A stretch of 64,000 bases of DNA, taken from contig OY718805.1 of assembly GCA_963070105.1 (NCBI GenBank), positions 10,141,652 to 10,205,651 of the forward strand, given 5' to 3'. Source of the DNA: Litomosoides sigmodontis (lineage: Eukaryota > Nematoda > Chromadorea > Rhabditida > Onchocercidae). Shown piece by piece: positions 13,779-25,793 of the stretch. The stretch's first letter is position 1. Each line of letters begins with the position of its first letter. Below the pieces are notes generated by a model that searched no databases, was not told the DNA's origin, and saw nothing but the letters and a program-made list of their open reading frames with translations. A program made the position numbers and the translations under genes.

Positions 13779-14262
13779 TAAAAAGGATATTATATAATTC
13801 ATTTGTCATTTTTGAATAAGTAATGTAATGTATTACAATTTTTGAAAAAGCCATTACAGTAGGAGTTTTACCACTTATGTTATTTACTCACATTTTACAT
13901 GATTACTGAATTACTATATTTATTACTTCTATCACTTACACTGTTTATTATCAGTCGCAATCAGAATCCCTTCTTCCTCCAATCAGCAGGTTGCTGTAAT
14001 ATTACAAGTTTAGTTGAACTTTTCTATTTCAAACAGAATTCATAGCAATTTTTTCTTTGCTGTTATCCATTTGCCGTCACTTAAATTTGTCGGATAAATT
14101 AAATTTCTGGCAATTATTGCTACGTTCATCTTATTCGCTGCGATGCTGTTGTCGTTATCATTTTTAAATCTCTTTCTTCATTTTCAAAGAAAAGATTTTA
14201 ATGCTAAGTTTTTTGCTAAATTTTGAATTCGAACAACAGAAATTGCGAAATTTCAGTCAATA
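13779..14262. other. Intergenic gap between transthyretin-like copies 1 and 2
   Basis: About 480 bp that would hold the copy-1 3' end and the copy-2 promoter. A probable spliced-leader acceptor (ATTTCAG) ends at 14256, six bases before the copy-2 ATG. Nothing else is recognised. Confidence 0.5.
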
Positions 14263-16067
14263 ATGCTAGAAATAGTGCTGCTATTTCTGCTAGCCTCAAA
14301 TTGCCAGATGGCGGAAAGTCGAGCGCAATCGGTACAGATAAGAGGGATTTTTCGATGTGGCGAAGGAGTTCCTCACAACGCGACGATCGAGCTGTGGGAC
14401 GAAGACGATCCATTGCAAAATTTTTTCTACCAATTCTTCCTTCAGGAAAACGGTGTGAAATTATTTTGCTAGGAAAGAAGGAAAATTGAGAAACTGCTTA
14501 CTTCCTTCTTGTGACGTAACATCATGTCGTAGTCGTTTACCTCTATGAGCGATTCAATTTGCCACTTATTCTCCTTCCTCAAGTCATTTTTTTGGTTCGT
14601 TGACTTGAGCAACTACGCAACTCCGGTAGTTAATTAATGGGCAAAAGTGAAGTTTTTTAATGCGTTTTATTTTGAGACAATTTCAATCCTTTTCGTAATT
14701 AATTTTGATAAGGCAAAGAAAATTAATTGAGCAAATACAAAGAGAAAAGAACTAAATGAAATGGTTATTGGCAAAAATTTGGAAGAAAGAAGCAGACACT
14801 TTTTTCGGATATTACTTCAACATTCCATCCTTCAATTCGATACGATTATTTTGAGGTATTGATCCCGATGATAAACTTTCTACAACACAACCCGACATCA
14901 ATGGCAACTTTGAAATTAGCGCTAATCACGAAGAATTTACCAAATTAAGTTTGTATATGGTAGTATATCATCAGTGTGAACACCTGATGCACTGGAAATT
15001 GAACAATTTCAAAGACACAAAGGTTTTTAATTGTTATTTTGCCTTTAAAAATCATTTTATAGCTTCCTCTTTTACTATCTCACCATTCTGTTAAGTTATT
15101 AATTACGTTGGATAATTAACATTCAATCCTTCCGTTTCCAATGATGATTTCAGGAACTGTCAATTTCAGTTTTCTTGCTATCTTGAAAAAAGACAATTGA
15201 GCATTAACAAATATCTGAAAACATTTGTAGTGTGTTCCGTAATACGAATGCATTCGATTACTTAATTATTTTAATCCTAGTTATTTAAATTTTCAAAAAA
15301 TTGTCAGTGGCAGAATCATGCGTTTTATTTTCCTTTTCCTTATTTCTAACACTTTCTTTTTGCAGCTTCAAAGATGGCGACGATTTGTATTTCGCATACC
15401 ACCACGGTATGTAAATGACGGTGAGAAAGCTGTAGAAGTGTTCAACTTGGGAACTTGGAATTTACAATTTAAATTTATGGTAATTGGCATTTCGTATTTT
15501 CGGCTGATGGCTTATTTTTTAGCAGTCATTGTTCTGTGAATTCATTGTTCGTTTAATTTTTTTTTGGAAAATCATATTATGCAGGTAGAATTGCATAAAC
15601 TTTAGTTTCATTTCTTACTGTAAAAAAAATTTTCTGCTATGAAAGTTAAAGCGGTCAGAACAAATTAATTAGGTGTAATTAAAATATCCAATCGAAGAAG
15701 TTGAAAGCTTAAGTGATTAATTGCACCTTCATATTACATCTATCCGATTATGCATGAAAAATTTTAGAAGTAAAATTGAGTGGAAAATGAGCTAACTGCG
15801 AACATGAAAGATAAAATTTGCAATCTCGTACTTCGGCTTTAATAAATTATGGCCGATAGATGTGTTTTAGCTCAATTTGTTGTAATTAAGAAGTGATGAA
15901 TATGGAAATTTAAGATGATTTTTATTGCATTGTCCGATGACTTACAGGACGAGGAATTGGTTATTAGCTGTGGTTCGAGTAATTTTCAACCTTGCAAATC
16001 CAAGTATCCAGAATATTCACCGTATCTTCAACTTTTCTGGAAGCATTCGAATCTTATCCACTGGTAA
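14263..16067 (+). CDS. Transthyretin-like secreted protein, copy 2
   Basis: Exons 14263-14452, 14856-15022, 15366-15479 and 15948-16067 give 196 residues. Signal peptide MLEIVLLFLLASNCQMAESR, then SVQIRGIFRCGEGVPHNATI and ELWDEDDPLQNF; exon 2 carries IDPDDKLSTTQPDINGNFEI and YMVVYHQCEH; exon 3 has LQRWRRFVFRIPPRYVNDGE and FNLGTWNLQFKFM; the last exon has DEELVISCGS and a tail ending HSNLIHW. Exon phases (1, 0, 0) are identical to copies 1 and 3, showing tandem duplication. The usual CxRK cysteine is absent, replaced by a longer linker, while a cysteine is kept in the last exon. The exon-2 acceptor is a TTTTGAG rather than a CAG, which is unusual but phase-consistent. Confidence 0.87.
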
Positions 16068-17363
16068 CAGTGAATGAAATTTAAAATGCATCTGTTTAGA
16101 ATTGGGTCAAAGTTTGCCCTTTGTGTGACTAACACAACAACAGTAATTGTCACTATCTCTTATTTAATATTCGTGTTAAAATTAAATTTTAGTTTGTCTA
16201 TTCTTGCTTTGGTAAATTATTCTCAGGAAATCTTGATTTTGTTCTTGAAAACTAAAACCAAAACTGAATTGTAGCAATTAATTGAACTTATGTAGCTAGT
16301 ATGCTTTTGAAGAGATGAAATTTGCGCCTTGTATTTAACAGCTCAATTTTGCAGAGTGAAATCAAAGATTACTTGTAGAAATGTTATCCATTCAAAGTGG
16401 AAAATCAGTTAGAGTAAGTAGCTGGCAATGCGCATGTTCATTATGATGTTAACTGAATGATAGACTTATATTATTAGAATAATTTGCAAAAAAAATCAAA
16501 TTAAATTCGAGAAGAGAAAACCCCTCTTAAGCGACACTATCTTGTTGTTACACTTGTCGATAAGCACAGTTTAATCGAACATTCGTTTCATTTCAATTTT
16601 ACGCAAAAAAAATGGTTGCGTATTTATACACACGTGTACTGAAAATGTTCGTTTTTCCCAATGTTAGCACACTGTTTGCATGAGTACGAAATTAGGTCAA
16701 AGATAATGAGTTCGACATCACTTAAGACTAAAATAAGATGTTTCAGCTATGTTGTGCAAAATAAGGAAATAAAATTATTAAACAACAAAACACTATCGAT
16801 CGTTTGTTTCCCGGGTTTCAGTTCTCGGTAATTGCTAATTACTTCCAGCAATTCTTGTATTTTTCGAACATTTCGTTTTATTTGATGTGGAAATTATAAT
16901 GTATAATTAGGCCAGTTTTAATTCGCTGTTTTGAGAACGTGAACATGCACAAGTTATTGAAATTTTATATCACTCGAGCTGTCTGCTATTGCTAAGCAAC
17001 AGTTGGTTACAGTTTTATTAAGTAGCGTCTTCACGTTTTTCATTTCATTAATTCATCATGCATCTGTTGCTAATTAATACCTTCTATCAATTAAATGCTA
17101 TTGCTTTTATGTTAGCATTTATCACTCATTTAAATACCTCGATCATACATTTAATTCCGGTTGTTCCACGCCCTGCTGCTTTTTCATATGCAGGTGTTCA
17201 AAATGCTTACAATAGCATCTGAATAGATAATTTTAAGGAATTATCATTTGTTATTCTAACTGATAATTTAAATAAGGTTTAACATATGCTTGACAGATTT
17301 TTAAACGAAAAACAAAAGAACAGTTCATAAATTTGTAAATAATTGGTAGAATTTGTTTTAGCA
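16068..17363. other. Intergenic gap between transthyretin-like copies 2 and 3
   Basis: About 1.3 kb without a supported exon. A TTTTAG acceptor ends at 17361, two bases before the copy-3 ATG, and is the likely trans-splice site. The 66-codon ORF at 16074-16274 is hydrophobic AT-rich background. Confidence 0.5.
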
Positions 17364-18759
17364 ATGATTGCCATAGCATTAACTGTCTTACTAGCTTCAA
17401 TTACCACTTCCAACGGTTTCATAAAGTTTAATCAATCGTTCGAAATTCATGGACGATTTATTTGCGGTGAACAACCGCTGCATCGGGCAGCAGTTGAGCT
17501 ATGGGAAGATAATCGATCGTTGTTAAAATCAGCACTATATATTTTAATGCAAAGAAGAGGTAATGCAATTTGTTGTTTATTTCTTACTTTTCACGCCTAC
17601 TTACTTCTAGTAAGGCTATAAAACTATTTTAAGAAAGCATTAAATTTTTTACTGATGGATGATGAAAAACCACACTGTTTTTGGTGTAACAAAAATTTAT
17701 TATTAATTATCATTAATGATTATGAAGGACCAAACGATGCGTATGTTGCGCGAACGAATACGAACGAGGATGGAAGGTTTAGAATAAACGGAACTTATGG
17801 AAGTACAGACAAAGCAGAGCCATATATTTATGTTTATCATCGATGTGATGCTGATAAGCTACCTTTAAGCAAGTCTCGTCCTGCGGTGCGAACTTTTTCG
17901 CCAAAAATATATACATTTCCTTTTTTTCTGCTAAATTATTAGCATAAAAATTATTTCAGAAATGAGCATATTATTGTGGAAATGTTGCAGTTTTAAATGA
18001 AATGTAAGAAAATAAATTGGAAAATCAAATTCTCACTTTTCGCATTCTCAATGTTAACGGCTGCTAAAGGGATTTAGAAATTTTCACTTTTAGTTCAAAT
18101 TATGGCGTACATTTGTGATAAAAGTACCAGAAAAGTACGTAAGTCTCGGCAATCGAGCACTGAAAGTATTTGATTTAGGAGTGTACAATTTGCAATTTCA
18201 GTTCGCTGTAAATTTTTTTTCCTTTCTTTTTCTTAAATCTTTTAAAGTAATTTATAACTTATAAGGTCGCAAAATTTATGTAATATTATTTCTTTTCACG
18301 GCTGCCCCGAAAGTATGCCATTTTGAATAGTAGCTAATCTCTTCACTAATAATACAAAATTTTAGGAAAAAATTAAAACTTCAGGAAAAGTAAAATTCAT
18401 AATATAAATTCGTGCGACCGATAAAGTAATTTTTTGGCTCAAATTTAATTAATTAGCTAGTTAGTTATTTGAGAATTGTGAAGAATATACTTTCATTCTT
18501 TTCACTTTGATACATTTTCATTCCTCCAAATTAAAGATAAATGGAATGAGTTAATTTTTGGCTGCTGCTCTAAATGAACGCGCAACCATATCAAAAAAAT
18601 GTTAAATGATATTCAAGTACGAATAATAATTAATTTCAGGATGAAATATTGTTGGAGAATTGCAATATGCGAAATGAATTGTATTACAGACGATGTGCGT
18701 ACAGTATTCCATCACCATTTCTCTCCCGACTTACACATTCTATATTCTTGATCCATTAG
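17364..18759 (+). CDS. Transthyretin-like secreted protein, copy 3
   Basis: Exons 17364-17559, 17728-17885, 18094-18207 and 18640-18759 give 195 residues. Signal peptide MIAIALTVLLASITTSNGF, then SFEIHGRFICGEQPLHRAAV and ELWEDNRSLL; exon 2 has NTNEDGRFRINGTYGS and PYIYVYHRCDADKL; exon 3 has FKLWRTFVIKVPEKYVSLG and KVFDLGVYNLQFQFA; exon 4 has DEILLENCNMRNELYYRR. Exon lengths 3 and 4 (114 and 120 nt) equal those of copy 2, so copies 2 and 3 are the closest pair. The family's CxRK cysteine is missing here too. The first residue choice rests on the ATG just after a TTTTAG acceptor; an in-frame TTG upstream is not needed. Confidence 0.87.
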
Positions 18760-19915
18760 GTTAATGAGTTCAGCTGTACTGGAAGGAATTATTACGGCTC
18801 ATTTTTTCACAAAATATAATTGCCTCTTCTTCTTCTTTTGACTAACTAACAAATTACTTCTGAAATATTACAAAGTTAAAAATTCCATTGAAAATTTTAG
18901 CGCTAAAATTAACTGTGTAATGGAAAACTAACTCTCTTATGTATTAAGCATTAATAGTTAATAAGCTTTTTCTGAGTATTTCATCTAAAAATGTTGTTAA
19001 TTGTTGCTAACTGTTAACTGTTGCTACTATTCTCATTTCTAATTTTACAAAAATTATTGAAATATGTTAAAAATACTGGTGAATATGATCACCAACAAAA
19101 TTTTTAATTAAATCAACAATTCATTTGGCAATTAATGTAAATGGATAAAGCTTGTTAGAAAAAACACCAAATGTATTACAGTATATTTGAAGGGGAAGCG
19201 CAAATTTAATTAGTGAAATCACATATGATTTTTAATTAATTGCAGTCATACCATACTGATATTGATTGTCTTTAATCATTTTTCAGCTGCTATTTTCTCA
19301 CTGCTTTCATATGGAATAGTTCTAGTTGTGACTGTTTGTGTTCTGAGAATTTTTGTTTCCTTCATTTGTTGTCCCGGTTAGGTTTACCGTACAAGTGAAA
19401 CATTGAATGGATATGTAAATTAAACCGTCCGACATCACATATGATAATTCATTTTAACTATATTTTTGTATAACTAAACGCTAAAGAAAGTAACAAGTAC
19501 ATGAAATGAGTGAAATGCAATATAAAACAACATTAGATATAAAACGTGAAATTCCGGAAAATGAAGAAATAATCAGCGGTATAACGTGAAAAACATTACT
19601 GCGTAGGATTTAAGATGTATAAACTCAAATGGGATTGGTTCCGAAGCGTACCACCACGCATAGCACGAACTTTGATCCCAAGGCAATTTTCTTCGGCCAA
19701 GACTGGAGCGGTATTCAACGGTAGGCCGAGGACTGTTTGGATTTCCTGTTTAGCAATTGATCAATTAATGCTTTGTGTTCCTTTCGTCATTTACACTGTA
19801 ACTTGTTAATTTATCCATCCAGTGTATTTACTGCTATTCTATAATGTTTGTTGCGAAGTGTGCTGGAATTTCAGGCGGCAATCTTCACTGACACATCACA
19901 TTTACACGCAGAAAT
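18760..19915. other. Intergenic region with a doubtful small-gene candidate
   Basis: Mostly AT-rich sequence. Two short ORFs attract notice: 19506-19589 (27 codons, starting MSEMQYKTTLDIKREIPENE) and 19615-19809, whose first part (KWDWFRSVPPRIARTLIPRQ) is arginine-rich with alternating hydrophobics, as in a mitochondrial presequence. They are separated by a stop and 25 nt. I cannot build a convincing spliced gene from them. Confidence 0.3.
19865..19874 (+). promoter_or_regulatory. Probable spliced-leader acceptor of LSM4
   Basis: GAATTTCAG ends at 19874, 41 bases before the LSM4 start codon; the first exon after it contains only leader plus two codons. Confidence 0.4.
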
Positions 19916-21066
19916 ATGGTGGTAAGTATTGCAGATTCATGTTCTACAATTTCACCCGTATGGTATACAATATTACTAATTTTTTGATTCCAGATGATTC
20001 ATTATGATGCACTGTTGTCGTGAAAAAAAAAACGAAAGGATAGTGTCTCACTTAGTGTTTTAATTACGAAGATGAAGAAACTCGTTATTTTAATTGAAAA
20101 GCATATCCGCTCCAAGCACGTGCAAGTTTTAATAGGTCGAGCGAGTAGCTATTAAAATTTTAATTTGAGATATATCATAATGGTGAAAGATTAGTGTTTT
20201 GGTAATTTAAAATTTCTATGCTGTGTATTGTTTGCTTTTCTTTTCAGCTTCCGCTATCGCTCTTGCGCACAGCGCAAAATCATCCGATGTTGGTTGAATT
20301 GAAGAATGGTGAAACCTATAATGGTCATTTAGTTGCATGTGATGCTTGGATGAATATCCATTTGAGAGATGCTATCTGTACATCACGTGTGAGTTACTTT
20401 TTTGTGAATCATTTATCTTTGCTATTGATTAAGATTTGATTCACCTAAGCTTCAATTCCCATGTTCATTTTTGCTTTTTTCGGAGATATATAGACATCCT
20501 GTAGGCTAACCGATTCAAAACAATGGGTTGAGATCGTGATAGGAAAAGCGAAATAATTTCGACTCTTTTGATTTCTATTTAACAATTCTCCTGAATTTTT
20601 TCTGAGTGAGGAATTTATTCTTTCTTTAGGATGGCGATCGCTTCCTGAAAATGCAGGAAGTATATATACGAGGTTCAACGATTAAATACTTGCGGATTCC
20701 GGACGATGTAGTAGAATTAGTGAAGGAAGAGGTGAGCAGCGTTTTCTATTCGTCGCTCTTTTGGAAGCTGTTGTTATATTTCTTCTTTAGAGTGCCATTT
20801 TCTAACCACTCTACTCTGTCTCGTCGAGAGCTAAATTTCGAAGCTTTGTTCTTATTCGTTGTGCTCTGGCGATGAGTTGACAGGAGGTGAATAATTGATT
20901 ACAGGTAAAAGAGGTACGTAGACAGCAAAAAGACCAACAGCGTGCGAAACGTAATTTACAAGGAGTTAGAGGTGGCGGGCAGCAAGGTCGAGGAGGAGCA
21001 GCTAATCGTGGCACTGGTCGTGGTGGTCATCATGGATGGAATCGCGATAAATCAGTTGTGCAATGA
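19916..21066 (+). CDS. lsm-4: LSM4, U6 snRNA-associated Sm-like protein
   Basis: Exons 19916-19921 (ATG GTG), 20248-20388, 20630-20731 and 20905-21066 give 136 residues. The body is almost the animal LSM4 sequence: [40 protein letters not shown] (Sm1), then the Sm2 motif [15 protein letters not shown]. The C-terminus is a short basic RG/GQ-rich tail ([20 protein letters not shown]), as in other LSM4s. LSM4 is a subunit of the LSM2-8 ring that binds the U6 snRNA 3' end in the nucleus and of the LSM1-7 ring that activates decapping in the cytoplasm; the tail promotes P-body assembly. The tiny coding first exon is inferred from a strong donor (GTAAGT) and the need for a Met immediately before LPLSLL. 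A polyadenylation hexamer AATAAA lies at 21078-21083, very close to the stop. Confidence 0.92.
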
Positions 21067-21761
21067 AACCATTTGTCAATAAATTATTTTCTTCTTTGTT
21101 TTATATATCGAAGTTATGAAGAATTACTGACATTTCCGAAGTCGCGATTTAATCCCTCTAACAAATGTCATTTGGTAGTGAAATGTTATGAGTGTCAAAT
21201 ACAAAGAATTTCAGGTGAAATTCTTCATAACTCTGTTTTTACGTTATTTTTTACATTTGAATGAAATGTTTGAATAAATACTCAAGTTTCAACATTTTAT
21301 GGCTTTTCACGGATTGTGGTCCGACGGAAATTACTTATCTTTTTCCACATTACTGAGACGAAGCATTCTGTAATATTTCTGTTCAGGCGTGCGTGATGGG
21401 TGTCTTACTGTATTATTTACTCATTAGAAACTGTACTGGGATATACGTATATTAACTGTCTCAAAAAATCATAGTTGGAATGCAATACGTTTAAGAAACC
21501 ACTAGTTTCAATTATGACGCCAATATGTTTTCGATTTTTTACTGTTTGTAGAATTCGCAAAATACAAGAAGGCTCTAATTAATGTCTTAAATGAAGTTGA
21601 GCAGTGTGTCAGACAGTAAAAGACATCAGATTTCGATAATTTAATAGAAGCGGATTGAACGCTTTTGTTAATTGCTGGAATCTGTCACTGCGTTTCCATT
21701 ATATACACTATTGGTTTCCGTCGTCTTGCTTAACACGTAGGTATTTTCAGTCAAAACTGAT
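21067..21761. other. Intergenic gap LSM4-ILKAP
   Basis: Holds the LSM4 3' end (AATAAA at 21078) and the presumed promoter of the phosphatase. A TATTTTCAG acceptor ends at 21750, 11 bases before the next ATG, and is a probable trans-splice site. No other feature is seen. Confidence 0.5.
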
Positions 21762-24094
21762 ATGGCTACAAAAAGGAAGATGATGCCACCGTTAGCAATG
21801 TCGCTTTATCACGATTTGGATATTGGATCTACTGTTACCGAAAAAGCAGAAAATCCCACTAGTGAAAGTGATGCCGGTGCAGATTCCAGTTGCAGCGTGC
21901 AGAAAAAATCCCGGAACGAGGATGCAACTTCGGAAGGGTCAAGCAAGAATGGTGAAGATGATGGTGCTGGTAGGTGGACGATTGCTTCATTCTCTTAAAA
22001 GGCGCGTCTTTGTTTGTCTATCCCGGAATACCTTCAATTTTTACTATTCTCTCTTTTCCGGAAGGCATTTCAAGGATCGTTCAAAATTTTTGGTTTTAAT
22101 TCGATTTCTGGCGATAGAATAAATATTTCAAGATATGCTGTGGAAAATTAAATGAAATTTGGTTGCAGTCAGCAAACTGGTTAGCGTATGTGGTTGGCGG
22201 AAAGGTGAACGTCAAGATATGCAAGATGCACATGTTCGATTGGATCAGTTTGGACTCACCTCCATCTGTAACATGTAATCACAAGAGACAATGAAACACA
22301 AAATCTGTTTTAACAGTTTGGATCAGTTTTATTCACACCATAATTTTTTAGTCAGCGAAGTGCTTTTTATGCGATTTTTGATGGTCATGCTGGGCGTCGA
22401 GCCGCAGATTTTGCTGCTGAGCGTTTGCCATCTAGACTAAAGAGAAAATTGGAAGCATGTAGGTTCTCTGTTCGAATATTCAGAATTATTTCTGGCCTAA
22501 AAGTAGTGTTAGACGCAAATTGCCTAGTTCATAATCAAGATGAATTGTTAAACGCCCAAAATAGAATTGAGATTTGTAGGGAAAGAATAAATCTGCTTTA
22601 TTGAAACTATAATGGTTCTTCATACGAGGATGTCAGTAAGTTAATGGTTAAATTTAGACTGTAGGAATACTTTCCAAACAAAATATCGTGGGGTACGAAT
22701 AGAATTTTAAATAATTTTAAGTTTCTTCTTTTCTGGCATTATATGAGTGAATTGATAATTCAGGCTCTGATTTCACTTCTTTGGAGAAGGGGATAAAAAA
22801 GTGCTTCATTGATACTTATAAGCAAATCGATGAACAGTTTCTGGTCGAAGCTCGTCGAACGTTAGTTTTCTGTTACGTTGTAATTGTAATTTTTACATAT
22901 TATATTTCTGTTGTCGTCCTATTTCAAAAACATTATTCTACTGAAGGAGGCCTTCGTGGAAAGACGGCACAACAGCGACTACAATTCTGCTGATTAACAA
23001 TATTATTTATTGTGCGAACATTGGCGATTCAAAGGTCTTTTTAAAAGCTGATCAAATTCCGCTCTATATTTCCATGTAGCTGCTATAAAGCATGAAGGAA
23101 GAATTTTTTGAAATGGAGATAGTGAGCTCTATACATGCAAGAATCAAAGCACTTTAATTAAACTATGCAGGTTTTTCGATGAATTATACCTTCCAGGCAG
23201 TAGTTTGTCGTAGTAAATCAGGAACTGAGGAAGCAAAAGATGTTCCAATGCAGTTAACGGTGGATCACTCACCATTGCATTTTGAAGAACGAATGCGAAT
23301 TCAGAAAGCAGGTGGTAATGTTAAGTGAGTTTTCTGATCTGCCATTTATTCAAATGTAGTAGTTGTTGGCAGCGACTCTATCCTTATGTGTCTCGTTATT
23401 CTGAGATGAAATGTTTGAGGGATGGTCGCATAATGGGCATTTTGGAGGTTTCTCGATCCATTGGAGATGGCCAGTTCAAAGCATATGGCCTCATTTGTAC
23501 ACCTGATGTTAAGAAATTTTCCATCACGAAGAATGACATGTTTGTCTTTTGATTTCATATTTCTTCAGAATAATCAAATATGAATCAAAGAACTGATCGA
23601 AATAGTGATTGTTTAGCTTATGCTTAAATGTGGTAGCTCTTTTTTTTGCTGTTTCGTGATTTCATGATGCAGAATGTTTTATTTTAGATAGCTTGAGACG
23701 TTGAATGTTTTTATGGATCATTTCTGTGATGCTAGTGCAGAATTTTAATCATCAGTTGATAACAAGGGTTTTAGATTTGTCCTTATTGCATGCGATGGTT
23801 TATGGAAAACGTTCAGCAATCAACAGGCAGTAGATTACGTTATGGCGAAAGTGAGACAGTTAACAAAGGTTTGGATATTTAAGTATATATTATTCTTTCC
23901 GTTAACAGTTTTGAATTTGGAATTTTTGTGTTTTTTAGCCCAATGTTGAACAGGAATCAGAAGCACGTGAAATGGTTTGGCAGAATGTTGCTGATGATTT
24001 GGCTGCAGAATCGGTAAAGCGAGGTTGCGGCGATAATGTTTCTGTTATTATTGTGGTACTTAATGATTTGCAGGATGATTTAATTATAAAATGA
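21762..24094 (+). CDS. ILKAP: PP2C-family protein phosphatase, ILKAP type
   Basis: Nine exons in phase: 21762-21969, 22169-22274, 22352-22458, 22764-22860, 22947-23034, 23197-23324, 23420-23539, 23775-23868 and 23939-24094; 367 residues. A low-complexity Ser/Asp/Glu N-terminus of about 70 residues precedes the catalytic domain. Metal-site and signature motifs are intact: GERQDMQDAH, AIFDGHAGRRAA, WKDGTTATTILL, CANIGDSKAVVCR, ERMRIQKAGGNVKDG, GILEVSRSIGDGQFK, LIACDGLW and CGDNVSVIIV. The ERMRIQKAGG and GILEVSRSIGDGQ blocks are those of ILKAP (integrin-linked kinase-associated phosphatase), a Mn/Mg-dependent Ser/Thr phosphatase that restrains ILK and downstream GSK3-beta signalling in vertebrates. 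The exon-5 and exon-7 acceptors (CTGAAG and TTTGAG) are poor, but phase and homology demand them. Confidence 0.92.
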
Positions 24095-25793
24095 ATTATT
24101 TCTTAAGCTTTTTTCTCTGTAACGGTTGCATTCTAAGTGAATATAAGTTAAAGGAGTGACTGTAATTTGACGTTGTATTGAATGAACAAAAATTAGAAAA
24201 AGCACTGTAATTATTTTGTGAAAAGTAATTCCGAGAGTTTAATGCAAGTTGTGCATCTTTGTTGTATATTTCCCTTTTCGAATCTATCTTGGCAGTGGCA
24301 GCATTGCAATTACCCTATTCCTGCAAAATTACTAGCTGACTATTAGCAATAATAATATCTGTGCTACAGTGCTTTTAAAAATTCTTCCGTTATGAGGTGA
24401 AATTTTATACTTGGATGTGAACTTAGTTGTTTTTTTACTAATTTGAAGATGTGCAACTAAACCTTAATGCACGCTTTGTGATAGTTTTCTGCTAATTGCT
24501 TTCCTTAAATTGTTTCTATATTCTTCTCTTTGTTTAAGTCATTTCCGGCCTGCTTCCTCTTCTTTGTTTACGTTTATTGCACAATTGAAAATTCTTTCAA
24601 GGTTAAATTAAATTTTTTTTTGCGAATTTTTAGTTTTTTGAACTTTGAAAACAGCAAAATTTAATCATGTTCGAAGGTTTATTTTTGTCTTATTCTTTCG
24701 AATTAAAAAACTTTTGCTCGATTTTTACTATGGGACTTCATAATATGGTTATCCAAAGAACTTGAAGTTAGGCCATTGCTACAGTCACTGAATTGTGTTG
24801 TAGGTTGTATCCTGGTGTGGACGGACGGTCATGAATCCATGAGATAAGTCAGAGTTGGACAGACACTGGAATACGGCAATACTATGCCGGTCAGGCAATT
24901 CATGATCTTTTGTATACATAATAGCTGAGCGAAGAAAGCTACAAAATTCCTGTTATAGCAATTAAAACAAAAAAAATTGAACTAACAACCTGGATTAATC
25001 ACACAAATTATGGCAAGTGATGGGATGGAAAGTAAGAAGGAGGAAGGTTTTTCTTCGAAATTATTATTTTTTGCATATTTTAAATCAGTTGCTCTGTTCA
25101 CTTTAATTATTACGCAATAAGCTTCACTTCTCTCCTTCGCTCATATGTAGTACATTCCATAACCATTTTACCATTGCCTCGTTCTCTTCGTTAGCTGAAC
25201 GGTTGCACAACGACTGTAAGTTTAAATTTTGCTTGTTAAGATAAGGCAGGAGATGGTTGTTTATGCCTGCTTATACAATGTAATGCATAAAAATTAAATT
25301 CATGAAACAAAAGAGTGCTGAATTCACTCAATGATCGAGTCTTGATCAAATGTCAAGTAAATCGTCATCATTCACTGATCAAGCGGAAATCTAGATGTTG
25401 GAAAATATTGTGAGAAAAGAAGGGTGGCCAGTGAAATGCGGAGTTTTAATTTTTTTTAATTACTGATAACGTTACACTGAAATGGAAAGCGAAAAATCAT
25501 CCCTCTTCTTTCTGTCTTAATTCATGTTCCGCTTTTTGTATATAAAAATTTCGCTAATACCTTCCCTTTTTGTATATAAAAATTTCGCTGGTACCTTCCC
25601 ATTTTCCCTATAATTTCCAATTAGCAAAAGAAAATGCACTAATGTCGCTCAAAAAAACCTAGTTGTTAACTTTAAAATATTCCACAACTGTTTTATCGTC
25701 GGTTACTAGCAAACTCTACATAGTCCCCTTTTTTCCTTTCGGTTTCAAAGCGTAATTGAAGTTGTGTCGCAAAATTTTTGCAGAAATACAAAA
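24095..25793. other. Intergenic region
   Basis: 1.7 kb with no supported exon. The stretch 24790-24905 is slightly more GC-rich than its surroundings (it includes GTGTGGACGGACGGTCATG) but I cannot assign it. A 34-bp tandem duplication lies at 25532-25599, and TTTTTGCAG ending at 25783 is a likely trans-splice acceptor for the next gene. Confidence 0.5.
25532..25599. repeat. Tandem duplication, 2 x 34 bp
   Basis: Units 25532-25565 and 25566-25599 (CTTTTTGTATATAAAAATTT...) are identical except for AA versus GG at one place. Each copy carries a TATA-like TATATAAAA, about 195-260 bp upstream of the secreted-protein start codon. Confidence 0.85.
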
